Below are positions 1 through 9,416 of a stretch of 64,000 bases of DNA, in pieces. Where the stretch lies: positions 62,001 to 126,000 of the forward strand of contig CAZMYW010000023.1 of the NCBI GenBank assembly GCA_964570625.1, read 5' to 3'. Below the pieces are notes generated by a model that made no database searches, had not been told where the DNA came from, and saw nothing but the letters and a program-made list of their open reading frames with translations. Numbering within the stretch: the first letter of the stretch is position 1; each line of letters opens with the position of its first letter. Origin of the DNA: JBFLXB01 sp964570625 (GTDB lineage Bacteria; Nitrospirota; Nitrospiria; 2-01-FULL-66-17). Both the position numbers and the translations under genes were made by a program.

Positions 1-1
1 C

Positions 2-922
2 TTCAACACCAGCCTGGGGAAGATCGGCAACCTGCGTTCAGACGGCCGGCCGATTCTGGGACTGGATTCGCGAAACCTGCTGGAACTGGTCCTCCAGGCC
101 GATGCGCAGGCCGTGCTCATTCCGGCCCACGCCTGGACCCCACACTTCGCCGTGTTCGGATCGGAATCCGGGTTCGATTCCCTGGAGGAATGCTTCGACG
201 ACCTCACCCCGCATATCTTCGCGATCGAAACCGGCCTGTCATCCGACCCCGCCATGAACTGGCGCCTGTCCGCACTCGACGGGATCACGCTGATCTCCAA
301 TTCCGACGCACACTCGCCAGAGAAACTCGCGCGGGAAGCCAACGTCTTGGACACCGAGTTGTCGTACGCCGGCATTTTCGACGCTATCAAACAACGAGAC
401 GGTCGCTTCCTCAAGACCTTGGAATTTTTCCCCGAGGAAGGCAAGTACCATGTGGACGGCCATCGCAAATGCCACGCCCGCCTCGACCCCAAGGAAACGC
501 TGAGCCGCGGTGGCCTTTGTCCAGTCTGCGGCAAACCGGTGACCGTTGGCGTGCTGCACCGCGTCGAACGCCTGGCTGATCGCCCCGCGGCCCGTCAACC
601 GACCGGCGCCGCGGACTTCGAGAACCTCATCCCGTTGAAAGAGGTGTTGGGGCAGGTGCTCCGCGTGGGTCCGACGAGCGTCAAAGTGAATGCGCTCTAC
701 CGCCGCCTGCTCGAATCGTTTGGCAACGAACTCTCCATCTTGAGAGACCTGTCGCTCGAACGTCTCGAACCAGAACACCCGTTGGTCGCCCTCGCGCTCG
801 ATCACATGCGTCGAGGGAAAGTCCACATTGACCCGGGTTATGACGGCGAATACGGCACGATCTCCCTGTTAGCCGACGAGGATCGCACGTCCAAGCGCCA
901 AATGGCGCTATTTCATGCCTGA
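2..922 (+). CDS. Endonuclease Q-type PHP-domain nuclease (5' end outside window)
   Basis: The frame is open from base 2, so the gene starts before the window; 306 C-terminal residues are visible. The PHP-like part shows HAWTP (about 125-140) and the metal-site-like SNSDAH motif (about 296-315). It is followed by a Cys/His zinc knuckle (KCH, then GLCPVCG, about 467-540) and a helical tail. This order matches the endonuclease Q family, which nicks DNA 5' of deaminated bases (uracil, hypoxanthine) and abasic sites; the assignment is by recalled motifs. The stop overlaps the next start by 8 bases, so it should be translated together with the UvrD-like helicase. Older annotations call this family a helicase or a hypothetical protein. 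Confidence 0.8.
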   Translation, partial: FNTSLGKIGNLRSDGRPILGLDSRNLLELVLQADAQAVLIPAHAWTPHFAVFGSESGFDSLEECFDDLTPHIFAIETGLSSDPAMNWRLSALDGITLISNSDAHSPEKLAREANVLDTELSYAGIFDAIKQRDGRFLKTLEFFPEEGKYHVDGHRKCHARLDPKETLSRGGLCPVCGKPVTVGVLHRVERLADRPAARQPTGAADFENLIPLKEVLGQVLRVGPTSVKVNALYRRLLESFGNELSILRDLSLERLEPEHPLVALALDHMRRGKVHIDPGYDGEYGTISLLADEDRTSKRQMALFHA

Positions 923-2402
923 TCGCCTAAATCCGGCTCAGCAAGCCGCCGTGGAAGCCACGGACGGGCCGGTCGTCATCGTCGCAGGACCGGGTACCGG
1001 GAAGACCCGCGCCTTCGCCCACCGCGTCGCGTATCTGATCCAACACCACCGAGTTCCCCCCGAGCGTATTCTGGCCGTCACGTTCACCCGCAGCGCGGCC
1101 GGCGAGATGACGGACCGCTTGAATACCCTGTTAGGAAGAGATGCTGACGGCCTCTGGGTCGAGACGTACCACGCTACGGCTTCTCGCATCCTACGTGAGC
1201 AGGGTTACCCCTTTGGGGCGGGAGTGGCGTTCGCCCTTGCAGCGGATGAGGACAAGCGAGGACTGCTCGACGGCCTCGTCTCCCGTAAGGAGTCCGCTGC
1301 GTTCCTCGACGCCCTCCGGCGGGAGAAACAGCGGCTCGTGTGGCCGGACGCCGGGATCGCTGCGGACTATCAGCAGCGCCTCTTCGCGCGTCACCTGCTG
1401 GACTTCGACGATCTCTTCTTGTATGCAGCTCGCCTGTTCGACGAATGCCCCGACGTAGCCACCGCGTACCGCGAACGGTTCACGCACATCGTCGTCGACG
1501 AATTTCAAGACACGAGTGTTGCCCAGTACCGGTTCCTCCGCGCGATGACCTCCCAGAACATATGTGTGATCGGCGACCCCGACCAGGCGATCTATGGATT
1601 TGCCGGATGTTTTCGCGCGTTCGAGGCATTCAAAACAGACTTCCCCGGCCATCGCCTGATCACCTTGTCGGAGAACTATCGATCACAGAGCACGATCGTC
1701 GAGGCAGCCGCGCAAGTGATTGCCAAAAACCCGACGCAACTACCACGGCACCTCACCGCCCACCTGGCGGTCGGCCTGCCCGTGGCCATCGCTCGTTATG
1801 CGACGGACCGGCAGGAAGCGGAAATGATCGTGCGCAAGATCGAAGGGCTCCTCGGGGGTTCCAGTCATTTCGCCATCGACAGCGGATGGGCGCAGGCCGA
1901 CGCTGAGCCCTGCCGCTACGGCCTGGACGATATCGCCGTCCTCTACCGCCTGCACGCGCAAGCTCGGCCGATCATGGACGCGCTCGAGCGCGCCGGTCTG
2001 CCGTATCGCTGCGCTGGGAAATCCACGGCCACCGAGGATTGGGAAGACCTTGTTGCGCAGGAGCCAGGACCACGCGCGGATGCCATCAGGTTGATGACCT
2101 TGCATCGGGCCAAAGGTCTGGAATTTCCGGTGGTCTGCATCGCAGGATGCGACGATGGACTGCTGCCTTACAATCGCAGCGAGGACACGGAGGAGGAACG
2201 GCGACTGTTCTTCGTGGGAATGACACGCGCCAAGCAGCGGCTCTTTCTCTCGTCAGTGGCTGACCGATTTCTCTATGGGAAGACGCGGCACGCTGACCCG
2301 TCGCCCTACCTTGCCGACATCCAGGACGAGCTGCGACGGTTGGAAAAATGGCGAGCGCCGCAACGCCGTCCCCCGCAAGAGAACCAACGGAGCCTGTTCT
2401 GA
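915..2402 (+). CDS. Compact UvrD/PcrA-type SF1 DNA helicase
   Basis: ATP-dependent 3'-5' helicase of the UvrD group, 495 residues against about 720 for typical UvrD. Visible motifs in order: Q-type LNPAQQAAV, Walker A AGPGTGKT, motif II VVDEFQDT, motif III GDPDQAIYGF, motif IV LSENYRS, motif V TLHRAKGLEFPVV, motif VI GMTRAKQRLFL. Only about 20 residues lie between the end of 2A part 1 and the TLHRAKG motif, so most of domain 2B is missing. The last five residues, QRSLF, resemble the bacterial beta-clamp binding motif QL(S/D)LF. The start overlaps the EndoQ stop, and the two probably act together in repair of deaminated DNA. Confidence 0.9.
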   Translation: MPDRLNPAQQAAVEATDGPVVIVAGPGTGKTRAFAHRVAYLIQHHRVPPERILAVTFTRSAAGEMTDRLNTLLGRDADGLWVETYHATASRILREQGYPFGAGVAFALAADEDKRGLLDGLVSRKESAAFLDALRREKQRLVWPDAGIAADYQQRLFARHLLDFDDLFLYAARLFDECPDVATAYRERFTHIVVDEFQDTSVAQYRFLRAMTSQNICVIGDPDQAIYGFAGCFRAFEAFKTDFPGHRLITLSENYRSQSTIVEAAAQVIAKNPTQLPRHLTAHLAVGLPVAIARYATDRQEAEMIVRKIEGLLGGSSHFAIDSGWAQADAEPCRYGLDDIAVLYRLHAQARPIMDALERAGLPYRCAGKSTATEDWEDLVAQEPGPRADAIRLMTLHRAKGLEFPVVCIAGCDDGLLPYNRSEDTEEERRLFFVGMTRAKQRLFLSSVADRFLYGKTRHADPSPYLADIQDELRRLEKWRAPQRRPPQENQRSLF

Positions 2403-2411
2403 GTCTCGCCC

Positions 2412-2432
2412 GTCACGCGCGGCTCGCGTGAC
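2412..2432 (+). terminator. Hairpin after the EndoQ/helicase operon
   Basis: A perfect 8-bp stem (GTCACGCG and CGCGTGAC) with a 5-base loop, 10 bases after the helicase stop and before the convergent glycerate kinase stop. There is no T-run, so it may act only as an mRNA 3' end or weak terminator. Confidence 0.4.
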
Positions 2433-2555
2433 CCACCCGCTCACTGGAACTAACCCGACGCCACAGGCAGCCGGCCCGGCCAGCGGGAGCGGCCGTGGGC
2501 TTCGCTCAGTGGTTCTGCGGTTTCTCTCGGAGGTGTCCCAACCCCGGGGTACTGG

Positions 2556-3893
2556 CTACTTCCCGACGAGCGCGCAGTACAGGTCTGTGACGTTGGTTCG
2601 GGTGGGACCGGTTTGGATCGTTTGGGCGAGGGTGTGGAAGAACGTATACGAGTCGTTTTGGTCGAGGAAGCGTTGCGGTTGGAGCCCCAACGCTCTGGCC
2701 TTGTCCAACGTGGCGCCGTCGGCCATGGCGCCGGCAACGTCGGTAGACCCGTCGGTGCCATCGGTGCCGAAGGCGAAGGCTGTGACTTTCTTCAGTCCCG
2801 CGATCTCCATCACCATGGCGAGCGTGAACTCTTGGCAACGTCCGCCGATCCCCTGTCCCCGCACGGTCACGGTGGTCTCGCCGCCTGCGATCAGCGCGGC
2901 CGGCCGCTTGATGGGCCGATCCGAGGCCACCAATTCTCGGACCATGGCCCCGAAGACTTTCGCCACTTCCCGCCCTTCGCCCACGAGCGACGAGGTGAGC
3001 ACCACCGGGTGGTACCCGAGACGTTTGACTTGCGCGGCGGCTGCATTGAGCGCGACGCGCACGTCGCCCACCACCACGTTCTGGACCTTGGCGAACGCCG
3101 GGTGATTGGGCTTGGGCGTATCGCCCGCGCCGCTCCGGCTGCCTTGCACCAAGTGGTCCTTCACGGCCTGCGGAATCTTGTCCCACAGTTCGTAGTGGTG
3201 CAGAATCGCGACCGCGTCCTGAAACGTCGTGGGATCGGGAACCGTGGGGCCGGACGCGATGCTCGCCAGGTCATTGCCCACCACGTCGGAGAGGATCAGG
3301 GCCAGCACCGTCGCGGGGGCCGCGGCAATGGCCAGGTTCCCGCCTTTGAGTTGCGAGAGGTGTTTACGCACCGCGTTCATCTCTTGGATCGTGGCCCCCG
3401 CCCGCAATAACAGCGCGGTGACGACCTGCTTATCGGTTAACGTCACGCCGTCGACCGGAACCGGCAGCAGGGCCGAGCCGCCGCCGGAGATGAGCGCGAT
3501 CACCAGGTCGCGCTCGCCCGCTTTGCGTAACAGATCGAGCACGCGCTGGCCCGCGGCCAACCCGGCGCGATCAGGGATCGGGTGTCCCGCCTCGACCACT
3601 TCGACCTTCGCCAGCTTGCCTCCGTGACCGTAACGGGTCGCGACGAGTCCGCCATCCAAGCGGTTCTTCAGAAGCTGTTCGACCGCGGCCGCCATGGGCA
3701 CCGCGGCTTTGCCACCGCCCACCACCAGGACACGATCGTACTTGTCGAGAGGATACGATTGTTTGCCGGCAATCAACCGGCGATTCTTGATCGCCAGGGA
3801 ATTCTTGACGAGCGCGGTGGGATCAGCCGCTCGGATGGCCGCGGCGAAAATAGAGGTCAGTGCTTGTCCGGCTTTCGTTTTCTCGGCTCCCAG
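2556..3893 (-). CDS. Glycerate 2-kinase (MOFRL/DUF4147 family), start uncertain
   Basis: Phosphorylates glycerate to 2-phosphoglycerate in the family's known role. It has the DUF4147 N-terminal domain (YDRVLVVGGGKAA, SGGGSALLP) and the C-terminal MOFRL domain (GGETTVTVRGQG, then GTDGTDGSTDVAGAMADG). The TTG at 3776 would remove a conserved first helix (FAAAIRAADPTALVKNSL), which is encoded upstream in frame. Between that helix and the in-frame stop at 3957-3959 there is no ATG, GTG or TTG. A CTG at 3893 with GAGG about 7 bases upstream is my best guess. The same frame continues straight from the transaldolase stop codon. A missed base in the assembly is the other explanation. Confidence 0.85.
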   Translation of the reverse strand: MGAEKTKAGQALTSIFAAAIRAADPTALVKNSLAIKNRRLIAGKQSYPLDKYDRVLVVGGGKAAVPMAAAVEQLLKNRLDGGLVATRYGHGGKLAKVEVVEAGHPIPDRAGLAAGQRVLDLLRKAGERDLVIALISGGGSALLPVPVDGVTLTDKQVVTALLLRAGATIQEMNAVRKHLSQLKGGNLAIAAAPATVLALILSDVVGNDLASIASGPTVPDPTTFQDAVAILHHYELWDKIPQAVKDHLVQGSRSGAGDTPKPNHPAFAKVQNVVVGDVRVALNAAAAQVKRLGYHPVVLTSSLVGEGREVAKVFGAMVRELVASDRPIKRPAALIAGGETTVTVRGQGIGGRCQEFTLAMVMEIAGLKKVTAFAFGTDGTDGSTDVAGAMADGATLDKARALGLQPQRFLDQNDSYTFFHTLAQTIQTGPTRTNVTDLYCALVGK

Positions 3894-3956
3894 GTGACGG
3901 CCTCGCTGGCTCGCCTGCGCGCGGGTGCTGATGACCCCCCGCCGCGTGGCTCCGCG

Positions 3957-4607
3957 TTAGGGTGACTTCGGTAACTTCTCCCAATCTGCCAAGAACTTCT
4001 TCAACCCGATGTCCGTCAGGGGATGTTTCACCAATTGCATCATCACCACGTACGGCATCGTCGCGATATCCGCGCCCAACAACGCCGAGTCCACAACGTG
4101 GATCGGGTGCCTCACGCTCGCCACCAGCACTTGCGTCTTGAACTGATAGTTCTTGTAAATCGCGACGATTTGGCGGATCAGCGCCATCCCGTCTTCGCTG
4201 ATGTCGTCCAATCGACCCACAAACGGGCTCACGATGAACGCGCCGGCTTTCGCAGCCAACAGGGCCTGGTTGGCCGAGAAACAGAGCGTCACGTTGGTCC
4301 GGGTCCCCTCTTCGCTGAAAATCCTGGCCGCTTTGAGCCCCTCCGGGATGAGCGGGACTTTGACCACGACATTCGGGTGGATCTTCGCCAGTTCGCGGCC
4401 TTCACGCAGCATGCCCTCGCACTCGACCGCGGTGACTTCGGCGCTGATCGGGCCGTCCACGATCTTGCAAATCTCTTCGATCGTCTGTCGGAACGGACGC
4501 CCCTCTTTCGAAATGAGCGAGGGGTTCGTAGTCACGCCGTCGACCAAACCCATCGCAGCGGCCTCTCGGATCTCGTTGAGGTTGGCGCTGTCGATGAAGA
4601 GTTTCAT
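3957..4607 (-). CDS. tal: Transaldolase, small TalC/Fsa-like type
   Basis: 216 residues starting MKLFIDSANLNEIREA, with VTTNPSLISKEG and the catalytic Schiff-base lysine region VVVKVPLIPEG, then TNVTLCFSANQALLA. Length and motifs are those of the short transaldolase/fructose-6-phosphate aldolase group, which moves dihydroxyacetone units in the non-oxidative pentose phosphate pathway. The ATG at 4607 has AGGGAG about 9 bases upstream and overlaps the stop of the YHS-type gene (ATGA). Followed on the same strand by glycerate kinase, so carbon-metabolism genes are grouped. Confidence 0.93.
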   Translation of the reverse strand: MKLFIDSANLNEIREAAAMGLVDGVTTNPSLISKEGRPFRQTIEEICKIVDGPISAEVTAVECEGMLREGRELAKIHPNVVVKVPLIPEGLKAARIFSEEGTRTNVTLCFSANQALLAAKAGAFIVSPFVGRLDDISEDGMALIRQIVAIYKNYQFKTQVLVASVRHPIHVVDSALLGADIATMPYVVMMQLVKHPLTDIGLKKFLADWEKLPKSP

Positions 4608-4867
4608 TGTTCGTGATCTCCCTGGTGATGCGGCGTGTACTGCTGTGCGCACGCCTCGCTGCAAAAATACACGTCAGCGTTCTGGACCCGCCGAACCACT
4701 GCCCGAGCCTTGGGCACATAGGTGGAGCACACCGGATCGAGCACCATCGCGTCGCGTCGCTCGCCGGACCCAGCCCGCCGAGCCCGTGACCGCATCCCAA
4801 CCGTCCAGGCGGTGATCACCACAACCACCAGCACCGCCAGTCCGGCATACAGGGCCAGACGTGCCAT
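4604..4867 (-). CDS. Small membrane-anchored YHS/TRASH-like metal-binding protein
   Basis: 87 residues: one N-terminal membrane helix (about 4-24), a basic stretch, then a treble-clef-like motif with MVLDPVCSTYVP and YFCSEACAQQY. This resembles the PP0621/YHS small protein families, thought to bind metal through cysteines; no function is proven. Its TGA overlaps the transaldolase ATG, so the two are co-translated. Confidence 0.75.
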   Translation of the reverse strand: MARLALYAGLAVLVVVVITAWTVGMRSRARRAGSGERRDAMVLDPVCSTYVPKARAVVRRVQNADVYFCSEACAQQYTPHHQGDHEQ

Positions 4868-5005
4868 GTAGAGAATCCGCCACGTTATACCCCGTCGGGA
4901 CAGAACGTGTCAAGCAAAGTATTCGAAAAAAGCATATCATGTTGGAGCGTTCTTCGAAGGGAACGTGGACCAACTGACAGTCTAACCTATTGAAAAATAT
5001 ATATG

Positions 5006-6451
5006 TTATTTGTCTATATCGGTTCGTTTCTGCCCAACCAACACCCATACCACCACCAGGACGGCGCGGCCCAACGTTCCAACGACCCGTGCACTGGTTC
5101 GCCAGCCAACCACCAACATCCTGACCGTCAATTCTTTGGCGGGGAACGGCACGACGGCGCGCGTTTCATGCAGGAGCGGAAGAAACTTTAATGAAACCGC
5201 GAACCGGAGAACCGCTGAGATGACAAATAACCACTGAAGATTCGAAATCAGGGTGATCCGAATGCCAGCGACCTGAAGTGCCTGAGGAAGAACAAGGACC
5301 AGCAACCCGCCGAGCGACGCTCCCAGAAACACTCCCAGCGCGTTGGCGGAGTGGTACACCGCGACGCACTGAGGGCGCTTCGCGGGCTTCACGTTATCGA
5401 AGAGGAAGTTCCCCATCGCCAAGGCGAACCCCGACCATGCGGCGCCGGCAAACATCTGAATCGCAATAATCCCATACACGTTCGTGGTCACGAGCCAGAA
5501 CAACGGGATCACGGGCAGCAGCCATCCAGTCAATTGCAACACGTGTCGGTTGCCGAATCGATCACACGAACGCCCCCACCACGGCAACGTCAATACCTGC
5601 GCCACCACCGTTGCGGCCGTGGCCAGCATGAACTCGAGGTAAGTGAAGCTCAGGTCACGAAGCAGATACGGCGCGATCATAGGCCCGGACACTTGGACCG
5701 CAAAATGGGTGAGCCCGATGTACGCCACAAACCGACCGAAGTTGCTCCGGCGCCCATCGCGAAGGAACTGCCAGAGAGAGAAGCGGTCTTCCGAACGCGT
5801 GACGTACGGCGGCTCGATCATACGGGAGAGGTAATACGCGGACACCAATCTCGCCGCCAACGCAAAGCAGAACACCAGGACGAATCCCCACGTCACCACG
5901 CCCGCGCGCTCGCTGTGGTGCAGGACGAGGCCGCCGAGGCACAACGCCCCGAACGCCGACACGCTAATGGCCCGGTTGCGCCGCCCAAAGTATCGACCGC
6001 GCTGGTCCGGGTGCACGAGGTCGCCCATCAGGCTGTTCCAGGCGGGCAACACGAAATGGCCCAACAAGTGATATCCGGTGGCGCCCACGATCAACCACCA
6101 CACTCCGCCGTGGTCGAACACGAACGGAGTGGCCGCGATCAAGACCCACGTCAGGGCCTGCCCGATCACCCCCGCGATGATCAGTGGCTTACGACGCTGC
6201 AAACGCTCCAAGACCCGCACCGACACGAACTGAAAACATGCGCCCGCCAGCTGAGGAACGGCTGCCAGGAACGCAATCTGCGAGTTGGTGGCGTGCAGAA
6301 AAACGGCAAACGCGCTGAGGTAATTGTCGCCCACTCCCGACATGACCGAGGCGCACACGCCGTCGCGGGTGGAATACTTCAGGCTCTGGCGGACCTGAGC
6401 GCTGGAAAGACGCTGGGGAGGCTCGGAGGTGGACAGGTGATCAGACGGCAT
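5006..6451 (-). CDS. MFS transporter
   Basis: 481 residues with about 12 hydrophobic segments and the MFS layout of two six-helix halves. An MFS-like loop (RVLERLQRRKPL) sits between early helices, and a second cytoplasmic loop motif (WWGRSCDRFGNRHV) starts the second half. Substrate is not readable from the sequence. It stands alone: about 140 AT-richer bases follow its stop, and uppP upstream is 78 bases away on the same strand. Confidence 0.85.
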   Translation of the reverse strand: MPSDHLSTSEPPQRLSSAQVRQSLKYSTRDGVCASVMSGVGDNYLSAFAVFLHATNSQIAFLAAVPQLAGACFQFVSVRVLERLQRRKPLIIAGVIGQALTWVLIAATPFVFDHGGVWWLIVGATGYHLLGHFVLPAWNSLMGDLVHPDQRGRYFGRRNRAISVSAFGALCLGGLVLHHSERAGVVTWGFVLVFCFALAARLVSAYYLSRMIEPPYVTRSEDRFSLWQFLRDGRRSNFGRFVAYIGLTHFAVQVSGPMIAPYLLRDLSFTYLEFMLATAATVVAQVLTLPWWGRSCDRFGNRHVLQLTGWLLPVIPLFWLVTTNVYGIIAIQMFAGAAWSGFALAMGNFLFDNVKPAKRPQCVAVYHSANALGVFLGASLGGLLVLVLPQALQVAGIRITLISNLQWLFVISAVLRFAVSLKFLPLLHETRAVVPFPAKELTVRMLVVGWRTSARVVGTLGRAVLVVVWVLVGQKRTDIDK

Positions 6452-6529
6452 AACGATGCAGGAACGAACCGAAACCGGTGCGATCTCGCGATACGTGACA
6501 GTATAACAAACGCGGAGTCTGGTGGTTCG

Positions 6530-7321
6530 TTATGCGACCAGGAGCAAGATCAGGCCCAACGCAATACGGTAGTAGGCGAACACCCGAAAGGTATGCCGCT
6601 GGATAAACCGCATGAACACCGCAATGACGGCGAGCGCGGTCACGAACGCAGAAACCAGTCCGAGGACCAGCCACACCATGTTCTCTTCGACCAGGAGCGC
6701 ACGGTTCTTGTACGCGTCGTACACTGTCGCGGCAAACATCGTGGGCAGCGCCAGAAAAAATGAGAATTCCGACGCCGTCTTACGGTCCATGCCAGCCAGC
6801 AAACCTCCCATGATCGTCGCACCCGCGCGCGAGACTCCCGGAATCAGTGAGAGGCATTGGGCCACCCCCACCCACAGCGCCGCACGGAGATCGACCGCCT
6901 CAAGGCGCGAAATGCCGCCAGTTGTGGAGCGCGCTTCGATCGCCAGTATTGCCAATCCACCCGTGACCAGCGCCAGCGCGACCGTCTCCGTGTTGAACAG
7001 ATAGGCCTTGATGGCATCGTGCGCCAGAAACCCCACGGCTCCGGCGGGCAGTACCGCCACCATGACGACGAGGCCCACCGATCGGGCGTCCCGATCGACC
7101 GGTAATCCAGTCACGAGGGCGAACAGCCGCTCTCGGAAGTAGGCGACCACCGCCAGGATCGCTCCCAACTGAATCGCCACCTGGAATGTCTTGGCGAACT
7201 CGCCCGTGAACCCCAGCGCCGCAGCCGTGAGGATGAGGTGACCGGTCGAAGAGACGGGTAAAAACTCGGTGAGTCCCTCGACGACGCCGAGCAGGACCGG
7301 CAACCACCAATCGGTCGTCAC
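6530..7321 (-). CDS. uppP: Undecaprenyl-diphosphatase UppP (BacA)
   Basis: Integral membrane phosphatase that recycles undecaprenyl pyrophosphate for peptidoglycan and envelope polysaccharide synthesis. The family signature is clear: VVEGLTEFLPVSSTGHLIL near the N-terminus, and PGVSRAGATIMGGLLAGM followed by ASEFSFFLALPTM. 263 residues is standard. Its start overlaps the end of the sensor kinase gene by 4 bases, so it is co-translated with the two-component system, which suggests that the system governs envelope homeostasis. Confidence 0.96.
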   Translation of the reverse strand: MTTDWWLPVLLGVVEGLTEFLPVSSTGHLILTAAALGFTGEFAKTFQVAIQLGAILAVVAYFRERLFALVTGLPVDRDARSVGLVVMVAVLPAGAVGFLAHDAIKAYLFNTETVALALVTGGLAILAIEARSTTGGISRLEAVDLRAALWVGVAQCLSLIPGVSRAGATIMGGLLAGMDRKTASEFSFFLALPTMFAATVYDAYKNRALLVEENMVWLVLGLVSAFVTALAVIAVFMRFIQRHTFRVFAYYRIALGLILLLVA

Positions 7322-8715
7322 GCCGGCGAGGTCTCCCGCTCCTGAGGGATGCTGACGGTAAACGTGGAGCCGTGGCCTAACCGGCTGTCCACGGTCACCG
7401 CGCCTCGATGCGCCTCCACGATATGTTTGACGATAGACAGTCCCAGCCCGGTCCCGCCAGATTCGCGGGATCGGGCGCGGTCGACTCGGTAAAAGCGCTC
7501 GAAAATACGATCACGGTCAGTAGGCGGGATGCCGATTCCCGTATCGCGGACGCAGATGATTGCTCGGCCGTCGCTCGATTGGACCGTCACGTCCACGGTC
7601 CCGCCGGGCTCCGTGTACTTGACCGCGTTGTCCAGCAAATTGACCAGAACTTGCGTCAATTTTTCTTCGTCCCCCCCGACGCTCACCACCTCCGCGTCGC
7701 TGGAACAGCGCACGACGATCTGGCGACGCTGTGCCAGCGGATGGACCAGCGCGACCGAGCGGCGAGCCAGGCCGACCACGTCGACCAGATCACGGCGCCA
7801 CCGGTAATCGCCCGACTCGATCTGCGAGAGTTGGAGAAGATCCTGGACCAACGCGCTCAGCCGGTCGGCGTGGGTCTTGATAATCCGAAGAAACTCCTCC
7901 CGCTTCGAGGCGTCCTGCTGAACGCCATCCAGCAACGCCTCCAGGTACCCGATAATCGAGGTGAGGGGAGTTCGCAGCTCGTGCGAAACATTGGCGATGA
8001 AGTCGGACCGCACCCGCTCCAACCGTTTGAGTGCGGTGACGTCGTGGAACACGAAGACTGCACGCAGATCGTCCGCCGCTCCACCCGGACGCCGCGTGAC
8101 CGATCCTTGCACAGCGAACGTCCGGGCGCCGCCGACCTCGTCCATGGTAATGGTCGCCGCGCGAGACTCGGTGTGGAGGATCACGGCGCGGATCAACTCG
8201 TTGAAATCGTGTTGGCGGATCACGTCGAGCCAATGCCGTCCCACCGCCGCTGACGCTCCGTACCCCAGCATACGCTCCATCGCGGGATTGAGCAGCAAAA
8301 TGCGTCCGAGGCGATCCAGCACCAGAACCCCTTCCACCATCCCGGAGAGCACGGCGCCGAATCGAGTCTGGTCTTCGGTAGTCGCGACCACGCGCCGTTC
8401 CGCGCCCTCCGCTGCATCGTGTAACGACGCGGCCAGCCGACCGATCTCGTCTTGGGACTGCACGGCTTCGTCGGCTGGAACCCGCGCGCGGCGACCAGCA
8501 GCCAGGTCCGATGCCGCGGAGATCAGCGGCGCCAGTCGCGCGGACAACCACCGACCCCCGAGCCAACCGGCCACCGCTCCGGTTCCGAGCGACAGGACCA
8601 GCGAGGCGACCCACCAGTCTCGGCTTCCGCCGCTGCCGACGTGCCCTAGCGCGAACGACACGGCGGCGATCCCAACACCCGACCCCGCGCCAACGACGGC
8701 GACGGGCCATTTCAT
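7318..8715 (-). CDS. PhoR-like sensor histidine kinase
   Basis: 465 residues: two N-terminal membrane helices, HAMP-like linker (about 60-115), a PAS domain (about 125-235), HisKA with the phospho-accepting His in FIANVSHELRTPLTS, and a HATPase domain with N, G1 and G2 boxes (LLDNAVKYTEPGG, VRDTGIGIPP, GTGLGLSIVK). The very short periplasmic loop suggests sensing in the membrane or through a partner. It overlaps both neighbours by 4 bases (regulator upstream, uppP downstream). Confidence 0.93.
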   Translation of the reverse strand: MKWPVAVVGAGSGVGIAAVSFALGHVGSGGSRDWWVASLVLSLGTGAVAGWLGGRWLSARLAPLISAASDLAAGRRARVPADEAVQSQDEIGRLAASLHDAAEGAERRVVATTEDQTRFGAVLSGMVEGVLVLDRLGRILLLNPAMERMLGYGASAAVGRHWLDVIRQHDFNELIRAVILHTESRAATITMDEVGGARTFAVQGSVTRRPGGAADDLRAVFVFHDVTALKRLERVRSDFIANVSHELRTPLTSIIGYLEALLDGVQQDASKREEFLRIIKTHADRLSALVQDLLQLSQIESGDYRWRRDLVDVVGLARRSVALVHPLAQRRQIVVRCSSDAEVVSVGGDEEKLTQVLVNLLDNAVKYTEPGGTVDVTVQSSDGRAIICVRDTGIGIPPTDRDRIFERFYRVDRARSRESGGTGLGLSIVKHIVEAHRGAVTVDSRLGHGSTFTVSIPQERETSPA

Positions 8716-9416
8716 GGCCGCACGTCCGATTCGTCCGCTGGGGACTCTTTGAGCTTGTACCCGTAGGGTTTGACGGTTTGGATCGCGGTCGACAGGGCGG
8801 GAATTTTTTCGCGAAGGCGACGGATGTGGACGTCCACCGTGCGGGTGGTGACTTCGGCGTCGTAGCCCCAGACCGAGTTGAGCAGCGCGTCGCGGGTCGC
8901 CAATTTCCCACGGTGGCGCAGCAGGTACTCCAACAGCGCGAATTCCTTTGCGGTCAGCGGAACCTGGCGTCGCCCTAGGGCCACTTCATGCCGTTCAGTA
9001 TCAAGGGTCAGGGCACCATACTCCAGCCTGGTTCCACTGGCTTCACCCAGGGAGCGTCGGACCAGGGCTTTGACCCGAGCGACCACTTCCTTCGGACTGA
9101 ACGGTTTGGTGACGTAGTCGTCCGCGCCGAGGTCCAACCCACGCACCTTGTCACCCTCTGCTCCGCGGGCGGTCAACATGAGAATCGGCAGCGCGGCGGT
9201 GGCCGAGTCAGCGCGGAGGCGCCGACAGACCTCATACCCGTCCAGACCCGGAAGCATCACGTCGAGAATCACCGCGACGGGTGACTGCTCGCGTGCGGCC
9301 CGGACGCCGGCGAAACCATCCGACTCGGTATGAATCTGGTATCCGGCTGTTTGCAGGTAGTGAACCAACAGACCGACGATGTCGGGATCGTCCTCGACCA
9401 GCAGGATCGTCTTCAA
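8712..9416 (-). CDS. OmpR/PhoB-family response regulator
   Basis: 234 residues. Receiver domain with acidic pocket (LLVEDDPDI), phospho-acceptor Asp in VILDVMLPG, Thr in MLTARG and Lys in YVTKPFSPKE. The C-terminal winged helix has TAKEFALLEYLLRHRG, TRTVDVHIRRLREK and the usual VKPYGYKL end. Partner of the kinase just downstream. Could be PhoB-like, but the presence of uppP rather than pst/phoU genes leaves the regulon open. Confidence 0.95.
   Translation of the reverse strand: MKTILLVEDDPDIVGLLVHYLQTAGYQIHTESDGFAGVRAAREQSPVAVILDVMLPGLDGYEVCRRLRADSATAALPILMLTARGAEGDKVRGLDLGADDYVTKPFSPKEVVARVKALVRRSLGEASGTRLEYGALTLDTERHEVALGRRQVPLTAKEFALLEYLLRHRGKLATRDALLNSVWGYDAEVTTRTVDVHIRRLREKIPALSTAIQTVKPYGYKLKESPADESDVRP

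Noticed and set aside
5351..6763. Long plus-strand frame opposite the MFS gene and part of uppP
   Set aside because: Low-complexity His/Arg/Gln-rich translation with no family pattern; the minus-strand genes are well supported.
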